From: Omphiscola glabra
Taxonomy: Eukaryota; Mollusca; Gastropoda; Lymnaeidae
Direction of reading: 5' to 3'
DNA length: 64,000 bases
Assembly (NCBI GenBank): GCA_964017045.1
Contig: OZ024807.1
Span: 13,029,241 to 13,093,240, forward strand
Shown: piece after piece, positions 54,601 through 62,920 of the stretch
Layout of the letters: each line of letters opens with the position of its first letter
Numbering within the stretch: the first letter of the stretch is position 1
Notes under the pieces: generated by a model
The model's database searches: none
What the model saw: only the letters and a program-made list of their open reading frames with translations
Told to the model about the DNA's origin: nothing
Made by a program: the position numbers and the translations under genes

Positions 54601-57427
54601 AAGGTTAACTTGTTGTGTTACACCTGCATCGACCCATTGTGTGTTTTTTTTTAAATCCACTTCTATTGTCTTGTCTAAGTTTCCGTGGACTCACGTTTTG
54701 AGCTGCTGTTCTCCCTCCGCTAACTTTGAATGTTCCCGTGCTCTCAGATCCCACCCGCTTGCTGCAAGGACAAGGTCTTCTTTTCCCCTACGCTAACTTT
54801 GAATGTTCCCGTGCTCTCAGATCCCACCCGCTTGCTGCAAGGACAAAGTCTTCATGGCGAACGATGTGAAAGAAAGGTTTTACAACGCTGTCTACTGTGC
54901 TGAGACTGCGAACAAGACACTTTTAAACACAGACGTGAGTCTTTCCAGTTCATTGGTAATTGCCATAGTGTTCAGGTCAATGTTAAGGCCAATGTTCAGG
55001 TCAATGTTCAGGTCAATGTTCAGGTCAATGTTCAGGTCAATGTTCAGGTCAATGTTCAGGTCAATGTTCAGGTCAATGTTCAGGTCAATGTTCAGGTCAA
55101 TGTTCAGGTCAATGTTCAGGTCAATGTTAAGGCCAATGTTCATGTCAATGTTCAGGTCAATGTTCAGGTCAATGTTAAGGCCAATGTTCAGGTCAATGTT
55201 CAGGTCAATGTTCAGGTCAATGTTCAGGTCAATGTTCAGGTCAATGTGGTCATTTTCAGGTGGGTAGATTATGATATTCTGTTTCATATCATACCCAGGG
55301 TGATCCTTATCATAAAATCATTTTTACTCTCAGGTATGTCATTTCAATTTTACCATCAGGTAGGTCATTTCAATTTTACCATCAGGTAGGACATTTCAAT
55401 TTTACCATCAGGTAGGTCATTTCAATTTTACCATCAGGTATGTCATTTCAATTTTACCATCAGGTAGGTCATTTCAATTTTATTCTCCTTTATATCATCT
55501 CAGGTAGATCTTTTCAGTTTTACTCTCAGGTAGGTGTTGTCAATTTTAGTCTCATGTAGATCATTTCATTTGTAGTTTCACGAAGGTCTTTTCAATATTG
55601 ACACTCATGTAGGTCTTTTCAATTGTACTCTTAGGTAGGTCATTTCAATTTTACCCTCATGTAAGTCAGTTCAATCTCACTTTTATATAGGTCATTTTAA
55701 TTTTACTCTCGGGTAGGTCATTTAAATTTACCCTTAGGCAGATCATTTCCATTTTACTCTCAGGTATAAAAAAAGAAATTCGCCTCCGATCTATGATTGG
55801 TAATCTCGCTCCCGCAAAGCCATGCCCAATTTACCCATTACCATCGTAAACTGTTACGTCATTGCAGTGATACACTTAGCTTGGAAGTCACTACCTGACG
55901 GCAGGGGAACATGACATTCACCAAGATAAACAAGGACACATATTGTTACATGTTGTCACAGTCTCCGGTCAGTTTCTGTTATACTGTGTATCTTTTGCGT
56001 CATTGACTCAGTGACTTAACTAAACCATCTCCATCCCCAGGGTTGCTACAAGTACTTTTTCCACTCATTCGTTGAGCCCTGGACAAATCACATGCTTTAT
56101 CCATTTCTAGGAGTAGGGGTGAGTTGATCTCAACATTTCTCGGAGTGGGGGGTGAGTTGATCTCGACATTTCTCGGAGTGGGGGTGAGTTGATCTCGACA
56201 TTTCTCGGAGTGGGGGTGAGTTGATCTCGACATTTCTCGGAGTGGGGGTGAGTTGATCTCGACATTTCTCGGAGTGGGGGTGAGTTGATCTCGACATTTC
56301 TCGGAGTGGGGGTGAGTTGATATCGACATTTCTCGGAGTGGGGGTGGGTTGATCTCGACATTCCTCGGAGTTGGGGGTGAGTTGAACTCGATATTTCTCG
56401 GAGTGGGGGTGAGTTGATCTCGATATTTCTCGGAGTGGGGGGTGAGTTGATCTCGACATTTCTCGGAGTGGGGGTGAGTTGATCTCGATATTTCTCAGAG
56501 TGGGGGTGAGTTGATCTCGACATTTCTCGGAGTGGGGGGTGAGTTGATCTCGACATTTCTCGGAGTGGGGGTGAGTTGATCTTGACATTTCTCGGAGTGG
56601 GGGTGGGTTGATCTCCACATTAATCCAAAGAATTTAGAATGATCAGATCCACGAGTTTAGGAACTGGCATGCTCAGATCTTTAGGTTTTAGATTGTCTCT
56701 GACTTTGTCCATGAGTTCTAGACTGTGTATGTATCCCCCAATGAGATCTAGACTGTGCATGTAATACCCCTTGAGTTTTAGACTATAATATTGCATTTTC
56801 TTTTTATGATTTTTGACTTTTAGTTTATATTTCCCACGAGTTTCAGATCGTAAGGTTGTTATCAAAAAATGTAAGAGTGAGCTTGCGTTTAATCATATCT
56901 ATTAGGGGGATCAAAAAAATTTGGTTAATTAACAATTTAGAAAATTTGAATGACAGTTAATCACGAACAGTAAGTACTAGAATCCAATGAATCCTCTACG
57001 AACTACGCTACAGATATCACATATTCATGTTGTTCGACAGAGTATGTTTCACCGTACATATATCATCATCTAATGACTTTGTTTGCACCGCGATGTTCCA
57101 AAGTGTATGTTTCACCGTACAGATATCATCATCTAATGACTTTGTTTGCACCGCCTTGTTCCAAAGTGTATGTTTCACCGTACAGATATCATCATCTAAT
57201 GGCTTTGTTTGCACCCGGATGTTCCAAAGTGTATGTTTCACCGTACAGATATCATCATCTAATGGCTTTGTTTGCACCGCCTTGTTCCACAGTGTTTGTT
57301 CACTGTTCTGTCGGGCTTGATACCACACATGCCAAAAGGAGACCGCAACAACTTGCTGGACAAAACCCATCCAAACGTCAAGAAGTTCTTCGACGCCAAA
57401 AGGCGTCGGGGAACGACGAAAACTTGA
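45580..57427 (+). CDS. TspB: tetraspanin-like membrane protein, complete 9-exon model
   Basis: Joined exons are 45580-45684, 47354-47483, 48572-48702, 49697-49771, 50847-50951, 52726-52890, 54821-54934, 56041-56118 and 57293-57427 (1038 nt, 345 aa plus stop). TM1 lies about 21-42, TM2 93-114, TM3 117-140, the large loop about 141-292, TM4 about 293-312. Loop motifs are CCG (185-187), IPPACC (238-243), Cys 263 and GC (276-277). Sequons lie near N195, N229 and N268, consistent with a glycosylated outer loop. The C-terminal tail is basic (AKRRRGTTKT), opposite in charge to TspA. Intron positions and phases match TspA from TM1 to TM4; TspA has one extra 5' exon. A tetraspanin-like scaffold role at the plasma or endosomal membrane is an inference from family knowledge. 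Confidence 0.88.
45649..46020 (+). repeat. three copies of the TspB exon 1 end plus donor, with 15-bp filler repeats
   Basis: The junction GTGGATCATGTTAATG|GTAA is echoed at about 45755-45802 (GGATCTTTTTAATG|GTAGGT) and 45969-46020 (GGACCGTGTCGATG|GTTGGT). Between them are many ttggctgtcaattag units that resemble the start of the same segment (GGTTGGCT). Confidence 0.88.
46152..46544. mobile_element. palindromic MITE in TspB intron 1, 3-bp duplication
   Basis: Left end GGGCCGTCCATAAAGTAAGT and a complementary right end (gtgacgtacttcatggacgg). Flanked by TTT on both sides. Related in design and end sequence to the element at 9343. Confidence 0.68.
47354..47483 (+). CDS. TspB exon 2 (second half of TM1, small outer loop)
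   Basis: 130 bp, phase 0 to 1, ALASIWSYKGLRHL at the start and LVPVWFEFN at the end. An internal ATAG|GTGAGA resembles a donor, but the full-length exon is supported by equal length and the shared LVPVW in TspA exon 3. Confidence 0.88.
47760..48350. mobile_element. dispersed repeat element in TspB intron 2
   Basis: Includes attcggatgtcattcgaggt and gctacccgggttcgaatagt, which recur inverted at 23410-23725. Its class is not clear; tRNA-like boxes were not identified. Confidence 0.45.
48572..48702 (+). CDS. TspB exon 3 (TM2)
   Basis: 131 bp, phase 1 to 0, acceptor ttttgtgcag and donor GTG|GTGAGT. It encodes FKDSLLLLFIIPLLLAIVGA and the following short inner loop with CLPHVSY. Confidence 0.9.
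49072..49450. repeat. 29-bp minisatellite, TspB intron 3, about 13 copies
   Basis: Core tgagcggtgggaatatcttg plus gaaacatat. Confidence 0.95.
49697..49771 (+). CDS. TspB exon 4 (TM3)
   Basis: 75 bp, phase 0, reads LIFIGSASILSFAVSYSIVK onward. Acceptor ttttttttgcag, donor GGA|GTGAGT. Length and phase are identical to TspA exon 5. Confidence 0.9.
49772..50790. other. TspB intron 4, no further feature seen
   Basis: AT-rich with a C-run at 49920. Nothing repeat-like on a large scale except the pyrimidine-tract triplet before exon 5. Confidence 0.5.
50847..50951 (+). CDS. TspB exon 5 (start of large outer loop)
   Basis: 105 bp, phase 0, TNTVAVENLRKVISHNYH at the start. The acceptor ctattcacag follows about three copies of a pyrimidine-rich tctaagccttgtct unit. 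Donor ATT|GTGAGA. Confidence 0.88.
51175..51835. repeat. 22-bp minisatellite, TspB intron 5, about 30 copies
   Basis: Core agctatagttgtatcgttaa plus gt. Confidence 0.96.
52120..52560. repeat. 48-bp minisatellite, TspB intron 5, about 9 copies
   Basis: Core cagtcccccagacacgaggg plus accctaatcctctagacaag. Followed by a short cccactcacctac repeat up to 52665. Confidence 0.93.
52726..52890 (+). CDS. TspB exon 6 (CCG exon of large loop)
   Basis: 165 bp, phase 0, opens GHCCGVTGTGDFNTS and ends with FLIPYANVTYSGRFK. Acceptor tttcatctccaag, donor AAG|GTCAGT. Aligns with TspA exon 7. Confidence 0.9.
52930..53355. repeat. 44-bp minisatellite, TspB intron 6, about 10 copies
   Basis: Core cagctgtggcggtgcctgac plus agacaactggagtctattga. 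Starts about 40 bp after the exon 6 donor. Confidence 0.95.
53466..53585. repeat. 9-bp minisatellite, TspB intron 6, about 13 copies
   Basis: Core cttgacacg. Confidence 0.92.
53600..54720. other. remainder of TspB intron 6
   Basis: AT-rich, with a short ORF at 53928-54182 lacking recognised domains. No tandem array of note. Confidence 0.45.
54724..54847 (+). repeat. 73-bp tandem duplication of the TspB exon 7 acceptor
   Basis: ctttgaatgttcccgtgctc then tcag and ATCCCACCCGCTTGCTGC occur at both 54748 and 54821 as exon starts. Use of the first would shift the frame (73 is not a multiple of three). Confidence 0.92.
54821..54934 (+). CDS. TspB exon 7 (IPPACC exon of large loop)
   Basis: 114 bp, phase 0, opens IPPACCKDKVFMANDVKE and carries YCAETANKT. 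Donor GAC|GTGAGT. The acceptor and first 27 bases are duplicated 73 bp upstream (54748). I choose the downstream copy because only it keeps the frame open into the rest of the exon. Confidence 0.9.
54965..55250. repeat. 12-bp minisatellite, TspB intron 7, about 24 copies
   Basis: Core caggtcaatgtt, beginning about 30 bp after the exon 7 donor. Each unit has CAG|GTCAAT, a weak donor look-alike. Confidence 0.96.
55325..55760. repeat. 27-bp minisatellite, TspB intron 7, about 16 copies
   Basis: Core caggtaggtcatttcaattt plus taccat. Many units contain CAG|GTAGGT, a good donor look-alike, though no exon end resembles it. Confidence 0.94.
56041..56118 (+). CDS. TspB exon 8 (GC motif, first half of TM4)
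   Basis: 78 bp, phase 0, opens GCYKYFFHSFVEPW and ends MLYPFLGVG. Acceptor ccatccccag, donor GGG|GTGAGT. The donor is the first unit of a tandem array that repeats the exon end plus GTGAGT about 16 times. Confidence 0.87.
56101..56620 (+). repeat. 31-32-bp minisatellite made of the TspB exon 8 donor, about 16 copies
   Basis: Unit ATTTCTCGGAGTGGGG then GTGAGTTGATCTCGAC; the exon end and donor read ATTTCTAGGAGTAGGG|GTGA. Confidence 0.95.
57035..57310 (+). repeat. 63-bp repeat made of the TspB exon 9 acceptor, about 4 copies
   Basis: Unit includes CCTTGTTCCAAAGTGTATGT; the real junction is CCTTGTTCCACAG|TGTTTGT. The unit is a multiple of three. Confidence 0.92.
57293..57427 (+). CDS. TspB exon 9 (rest of TM4, basic tail, stop)
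   Basis: 135 bp including TGA, acceptor cttgttccacag. CLFTVLSGLIPH completes TM4; the tail is basic (VKKFFDAKRRRG). The acceptor plus exon start forms the end of a 63-bp tandem repeat whose other copies read ccaaag instead of ccacag. Confidence 0.8.
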   Translation, partial: CLFTVLSGLIPHMPKGDRNNLLDKTHPNVKKFFDAKRRRGTTKT

Positions 57428-57539
57428 GTCGACTGAAGAGGGAGATGGGACCTAGAGAAGGATATGAGACGAATAGATAGAGATGGGATCGAGAAAAGAA
57501 ATAAGACCGAGATGAGCACCGAGAAAAAGAGATGGAGCC

Positions 57540-57545
57540 AATAAA
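57540..57545 (+). promoter_or_regulatory. candidate poly(A) signal of TspB
   Basis: AATAAA lies 113 bp after the TspB stop codon, in purine-rich sequence. Only the hexamer and its position support this. Confidence 0.4.
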
Positions 57546-57899
57546 AGAAGATGAGACAAAGAGACGATACCATTCTAAGGAGATGGGACCAAGAGAAGGG
57601 GCTGATATCAAGAACTTTTCAAGACAGAGTATGGTGCCCGTGACCTATTTACTAGGTCAGCAATGTTGAATACCACCCCTATGCCCCCACACCCCGAGGG
57701 GGGGGGGTCATTGTATAAGTTAGTTTTTACATCGTATGATGTCCCCGAATCTTTTAGTGGGCCGCACTAAGACTTAATTTTCCTCGATCAGAATTTGTCT
57801 GTATCTGACGTCAAGGCTAATGGGTGTAGGGCAAAGTTCTTTTCTTGGTTTGTGCGTGGGTGTGTGCGTGGAAGAGTATGAAATCTTGCGTGCGCGCGA

Positions 57900-58485
57900 G
57901 TTTGAGTTTCAGTTTGTACATGCACGTGTGTGAGTAATAGTGTGTGCATTCACGTGTGTGAGTATTAGTGTGTGCATTCAACGCGTGTGAGTAATAGTGT
58001 GTGCATTCAACGTGTGTGAGTATTAGTGTGTGCATTCAACGTGTGTGAGTATTAGTGTGTGAATTCAACGTGTGTGAGTAGTAGTGTGCGCATTCAACGT
58101 GTGTGAGTAGTAGTGTGCGCATTCAACGTGTGTGAGTATTTGTGTGTGCATTCACGTGTGTGAGTAATAGTGTGTGCATTCAACGTGTGTGAGTATTAGT
58201 GTGTGCATTCACTTGTGTGAGTAGTAGTGTGGGCATTCGCGTGTGTGAGTATTAGTGTGTGCATTCAACGTTTGTGAGTATTAGTGTGTGCATTCACGTG
58301 TGTGAGTAGTAGTCTGTGCATTCACGTGTGTGAGTATTAGTGTGTACATTCAACGTGTGTGAGTAGTAGTGTGTGCATTCACGTGTGTGAGTATTAGTGT
58401 GCGCATTCAACGTGTGAGTATTAGTGTGTACATTCAACGTGTGTGAGTATTAGTGTGTGCATTCACGTGTGTGAATATTAAGATA
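57900..58485. repeat. ~29-bp minisatellite, about 20 copies
   Basis: Core gtgtgtgagtattagtgtgt plus gcattcaac. A related piece resumes at about 59128 beyond the inserted retroelement. Confidence 0.93.
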
Positions 58486-59127
58486 AGATAAGATTCTTTT
58501 ATTTGTCCAAATAAATGGAAATGTTTTTGCTTGCATTGTACATATCCATTTTCAGCACATAAATAATGACATAATTTAATAAAGTCAACATTATCCAACT
58601 AAAACAATTTTAACACAAGACATATAAATTAAATGACATCTCTAGCGTAGGAACGGCAAATCAGTGCAGTCCTTTAGTTATAAAAAGGGATCTAATTAGT
58701 GAACGTTTGATTTTATTACCTCTGGGAGAGCACGCTGATAAATTTGTACGGACTGGGGAACAAAAGAATTTTTTGTATCTTTCAGTCCTCGCCTTAAGAC
58801 AGTGGTTCTCAAACTTCCTAATGCCGCGACCCTTTTATACAGTTCCTCATGTTGTGGCGACCCCCAGCCACAAAATTATTTTTTGTTTTTACTTCATAAC
58901 TGTATAGAGTATATGTGTTATCAGATGGTCTTATGCGACCCCTGGGGAAAGGGTCGCGCGACCCACAGGTTGAGAACCACTGCCTTAAGAGACAGAATTT
59001 CTCCCCGAACGGGCCGATCTTAAGTATCTTTGATGAAGAGGGTGGGATGTATCATCCGAAATTTGTTTAGTTTTACAATAACATTTTTCTTCAAAAATTT
59101 CTTTAATTAAGGATGTTTAGTTTGTTA
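58486..59127 (-). mobile_element. retroelement 3' fragment inserted in a minisatellite
   Basis: Begins with aagataagataagattctt, on the minus strand a typical LINE-like short-repeat tail, and interrupts the gtgtgag array. It contains the hAT-like MITE at 58800. No coding capacity was recognised. Confidence 0.55.
58800..58982. mobile_element. hAT-like MITE with exact 8-bp duplication
   Basis: CAGTGGTTCTCAAAC at the left end and GTTGAGAACCACTG at the right end. Flanked by CCTTAAGA at 58792-58799 and 58983-58990. 183 bp; same family as 14858. Confidence 0.85.
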
Positions 59128-59498
59128 GTGTGTGAATTCACTTGTGTGTGTATATACGTGTGTGTGTGAGTGTGTGTATGTTTAACGTCATTGCGAATCG
59201 TTACATTCAATTATGTTTTTTTAGTTGTCAGCGATCACAACCACAATTTCTTGAATTCAGTTAATTGAAATATTACCTTGTCCTTCCGGCGCCCTTGCGG
59301 GTTCGCAGTGTGCGCCCGTGTCCACCTGCCCTGCAGGGCTGGTCAGTTTCCCCCTGTTATTTTGTCTGTCGCTTGTAACAAAGTTAGTGAATTTAAAAAC
59401 CAAACAACAAAAAAAAGGGAAATTAAAGAAACATGATTACGCTGTGAGAAGAGTGAAACTACCTTGTTGTTTGATTATTTCGTGAACACTTGTCCGGG

Positions 59499-59689
59499 CA
59501 GTGGCGTAGTGAGGGGGGGGGCAAGGGGGGGCATCATGCCCCGGGCGCTACTCCCAAATGGGCGCCAAATGGTATATTTTACTATAATATTGTATGGTTT
59601 TCGAATAGGGGGGGGGGCGCTAAAAAGGTATTGGGAGGTGCTAAAAAGGTATTGTGCCCCGGGCGTGAGTTAAGCTTGCTACGCCACTG
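59499..59689. mobile_element. hAT-like MITE with exact 8-bp duplication, second family
   Basis: Ends CAGTGGCGTAGTGAG and CTTGCTACGCCACTG. Flanked by TGTCCGGG at 59491-59498 and 59690-59697. 191 bp, with ccccgggcg-rich interior. Confidence 0.85.
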
Positions 59690-59697
59690 TGTCCGGG

Positions 59698-60635
59698 GTA
59701 AGTATTAGATTGCCCACTGCAACCAACGCCGACCCATCTGTCATCCAGACTGTGACCCGCATGACCTCTGGGAAGAGAACGGTATTTAGTTTTCAGGTTT
59801 ACGCGTGGTCACGTGCGACAGCAGAGGTTACCATGGTTACGCCAAGGGCGGTGATTGCCAGGTTTTTGATACAATATTGTAACGATTTAAATAATTAAAA
59901 ACATGCAAAATTATAATATGAACATATTGTATAATAATATTATTTACACTTAATATAGTAAGTCCTTGACTCTATTAACGAACTCACATTGACCACCCCC
60001 CACCGGATGACTTGATGGTCCTAGTCGATGTTGACGGACGAACAACAAACTAAACCCCAGTAGATTCAATGGTTTTTACATAATTATTCTTTTTAAATCG
60101 TGATGTCAACGAATTCTTCTTTTTCTATCAATTTATTGAGTAATATTAGTAATAACTAAGAACTATCTCTTAATGGACTACGATGAGTCACTTCCTTGTT
60201 TTGTCACGTGATACGCGCAAACCATTGGTAGGCTGTCTGCTACACATAACAACACATAACAACAGATAACAGCTGATCAGCCATTGCCATTATCACTAAT
60301 TCTAAGGCAAAATATTTGTCTCCATCAGCGCTTCCCCAATGTTAATTAAAAATTTTACTTTTCAAAATATTCTTGAATACACGCGTTTCTTTAAATGACA
60401 TTCATTAAATGTAACAATAATTATAATTCAGTTATGATTAAAGGAAGAAAGTTGTTTGAAGAAAAATGTGTGAGCGATTAGTGATTAGTGATAAGTGTGT
60501 TGCAGACAGCCTCCCGGAAGTCTTACTCGTTCTTACACGTATCACGTGACAAAACAATCGACTCGGCGTAGTCCATTCCAAAATAATGACAGCAGCACAC
60601 TTCCTGTTAGGAAATCTCTTTGCCTCCATTGGTGT
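59698..60635. other. AT-rich stretch between TspB and TspC
   Basis: 60180-60240 and 60480-60560 carry partly inverted related text (cacgtgatacg and cgtatcacgtg), so a palindromic element about 380 bp long is likely. No gene seen. Confidence 0.45.
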
Positions 60636-60639
60636 GAAA

Positions 60640-61065
60640 AACTGGTGTTTAAAAAAAATTATTTTAAAAAACTCATGTTAAAAAAAATGATGTTAAAAGC
60701 TGATGCTAAAAAAATGATGTTAAAAAATGATTTTACAAATGATGTTTAAAAACTGATGTTAAAAATCTCATGCTAAAAAATGATGTTCAAAATCTGATGC
60801 TGAATAAATGATTTTAAAAATCTGATGTTAAAAAAATGATGTTAAAAATCTGATGCTAAAAAAATGATGTTAAAAATATGATTGCTAAAAAATGATGTTA
60901 AAAATGATGCTAAAAATGATTTTATAAATGATGTTTTTAAAAAAATGATGTTAAAAAACTGATGTTAACAACTGATGTTAAAAACTGATGTTAAAAAATG
61001 ATGTTAAAAATGATGTTTTAAAAAAATGATGTTAAAAAAAAATGATGTTAAAAAAGTAGTTTGAA
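60640..61065. repeat. A/T-rich ~14-bp tandem repeat
   Basis: Degenerate units of the type ttaaaaaatgatg and aaatctgatgc, about 30 copies. Low complexity. Confidence 0.88.
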
Positions 61066-61283
61066 AAAACTTATGTGTGGTTGTGTCGGTGGGGGACAGC
61101 AACTTCTACCGAAGCTTTGAAAGAAAAATATTGAAATTCTGTAATTTGATATCAAACAGTTCTCAAACAATGAGATGTTAAAAACTTTTTGAAAAAAAAA
61201 AGAAACTATTGAAATATTTACATTTGGGTTCAAACAATTCTCAATCAACAAGATTTTACAACACTGAAAAATAGTGACAAGTC

Positions 61284-61289
61284 TTTATT
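61284..61289 (-). promoter_or_regulatory. possible poly(A) signal of TspC
   Basis: TTTATT on the plus strand is AATAAA on the minus strand, about 540 bp after the TspC stop. Weak support: one hexamer only. Confidence 0.25.
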
Positions 61290-61827
61290 TTTACTAATGC
61301 CTTGACATCAAACCAGCACAACACATCAAACCAAAACCACAATTAGAAATGTATTTCTAAAGCATAAAATTAACTATATAATTTTCACGCGCACACACAC
61401 ACACACACATTTTTATGTACAGAGCGGTGAGCCGAGCCCTAGGCTGGGGTACCGCGCTATATAAGAGAACTAATAGTAATCAAAACTCACAAACACACAC
61501 ACAGAGTCGCACTAAGTGGCTTAGCATCTTTTCATGAAGGACATAGCCTGATATTTAGACTGAAAATTTTAGTTCAACAAATGACGTATGAGATCGTCAA
61601 ACACACGACCCGGAAGTGATTGGTGTAACACATAGTTCGTGTCAAGGGGCGAAACGAATCGTTTTAAAAATCGAATGCCCGAATACGCTAAAACTAAAAT
61701 GAAGTTGCTTCATAAATCGGTGGTCAATCAGTGCGACCCTTCGTGTAGTTTAGGATCAAATGTACCCATCAACAACAACCAATTAAAGGCATTTGCTTTC
61801 CTTGTTTAAGAACGGAGAGAGAAGACG

Positions 61828-61896
61828 TTACATGAAGTCACTTGGAACTTCCTCTACAACAAAAGGGGTCACCATCCCTAGTGCAGCCCACGTAAT
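61828..61896 (-). CDS. TspC last exon (rest of TM4, short tail, stop)
   Basis: 23 codons including TAA, acceptor tctctgatcag. The hydrophobic ITWAALGMVTPFVV continues TM4 directly from the previous exon; the tail is about eight residues. Confidence 0.72.
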   Translation of the reverse strand: MTWAALGMVTPFVVEEVPSDFM

Positions 61897-62700
61897 CTGA
61901 TCAGAGAATAAAATTACCGTCAGTTTCTGGTGATTTCAACACAGGAATTTAGTTCAATCATTTACATAAATTGATGAAATTATAGAAATTTAAAGAGGAA
62001 AAATGTAATAAACGTTAACGGTCTTGAACTAAGAAAGAACTAACAAAAAAACGACAATACAACAATCAGTGTATAAAGTTAGAGCGTCCCATGAAATGAT
62101 TCATTATCTAACCCCTACAACTATTGATGTATACAACAAGACTCACTCCTACAACTATTGATGTATACAACAAGACTCACTCCTACAACTATTGATGTAT
62201 ACAACAAGACTCACCCCTACAACTATTGATGTATACAACAAGACTCACTCCTACAACTATTGATGTATACAACAAGACTCACCACTACAACTATTGATGT
62301 ATGCAACAAGACTCACCCCTACAACTATTGATGTATACAACAAGACTCACTCCTACAACTATTGATGTATACAACAAGACTCACTCCTACAACTATTGAT
62401 GTATACAACAAGACTCACCACTACAACTATTGATGTATGCAACAAGACTCACCCCTACAACTATTGATGTATGCAACAAGACGCACCCTTACAATTATTG
62501 ATGTATGCAACAAGACTCACCCCTACAACTATTGATGTATACAACAAGACTCACCCTTACAACTATTGATGTATGCAACAAGACTCCCCCCTACAACTAT
62601 TGATGTATGCAACAAGACTCACCCCTACAACTATTGATGTATAGAAGCCAACACTTATCCCGGTAACTATGTAAGTCTTGAAATAGTACGTGTAGCAACC
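61828..62700 (-). CDS. TspC: third tetraspanin-like paralogue, last two exons (partial, runs off right edge)
   Basis: Two minus-strand exons, 62700-62623 and 61896-61828, join in phase 0. The first opens GCYTYYFKTYIVTGIS and ends FYTSIVVG, the second continues ITWAALGMVTPFVV and ends EEVPSDFM then TAA. Together they give the GC motif of the large loop, TM4 and a very short C-terminal tail. The first exon is 78 bp, the same as TspB exon 8, and both open GCY. The expected IPPACC exon would lie beyond 64000, because everything between 62710 and 64000 is tandem repeat. Orientation is opposite to TspB, so TspB and TspC converge. Confidence 0.8.
62108..62650 (-). repeat. 34-bp minisatellite made of the TspC donor, about 16 copies
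   Basis: Minus-strand unit ACATCAATAGTTGTAGGG then GTGAGTCTTGTTGTAT, the same as the exon end and donor. Confidence 0.95.
62623..62700 (-). CDS. TspC penultimate exon (GC motif, first half of TM4)
   Basis: 26 codons, phase 0, acceptor ttgtcctcag and donor GTAGGG|GTGAGT. The exon end and donor are repeated about 15 more times in the 34-bp array below it (62108-62622). Confidence 0.82.
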
Positions 62701-62729
62701 CTGAGGACAAGCAATACATGAGATGGGTG

Positions 62730-62920
62730 GTGTGTGGGGGATTATGTTGATAATCATGGTAGATTAAATAGGTGGTCTATGGGGGATTAATGGTGATAAT
62801 CATGGTGGATTAGATGGGTGATCTGTTGGGGGATTATGTTAATAATCATAGTAGATTAGATGGGTGGTCTGAGGGGGATTATGTTGATAATCATGGTAGA
62901 TTAGATGAGTGACCCATGTA
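62730..62920. repeat. ~50-bp repeat, about 4 copies
   Basis: Core gggggattatgttgataatc plus atggtagattagatgggtgg; it grades into the next array. Confidence 0.85.
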
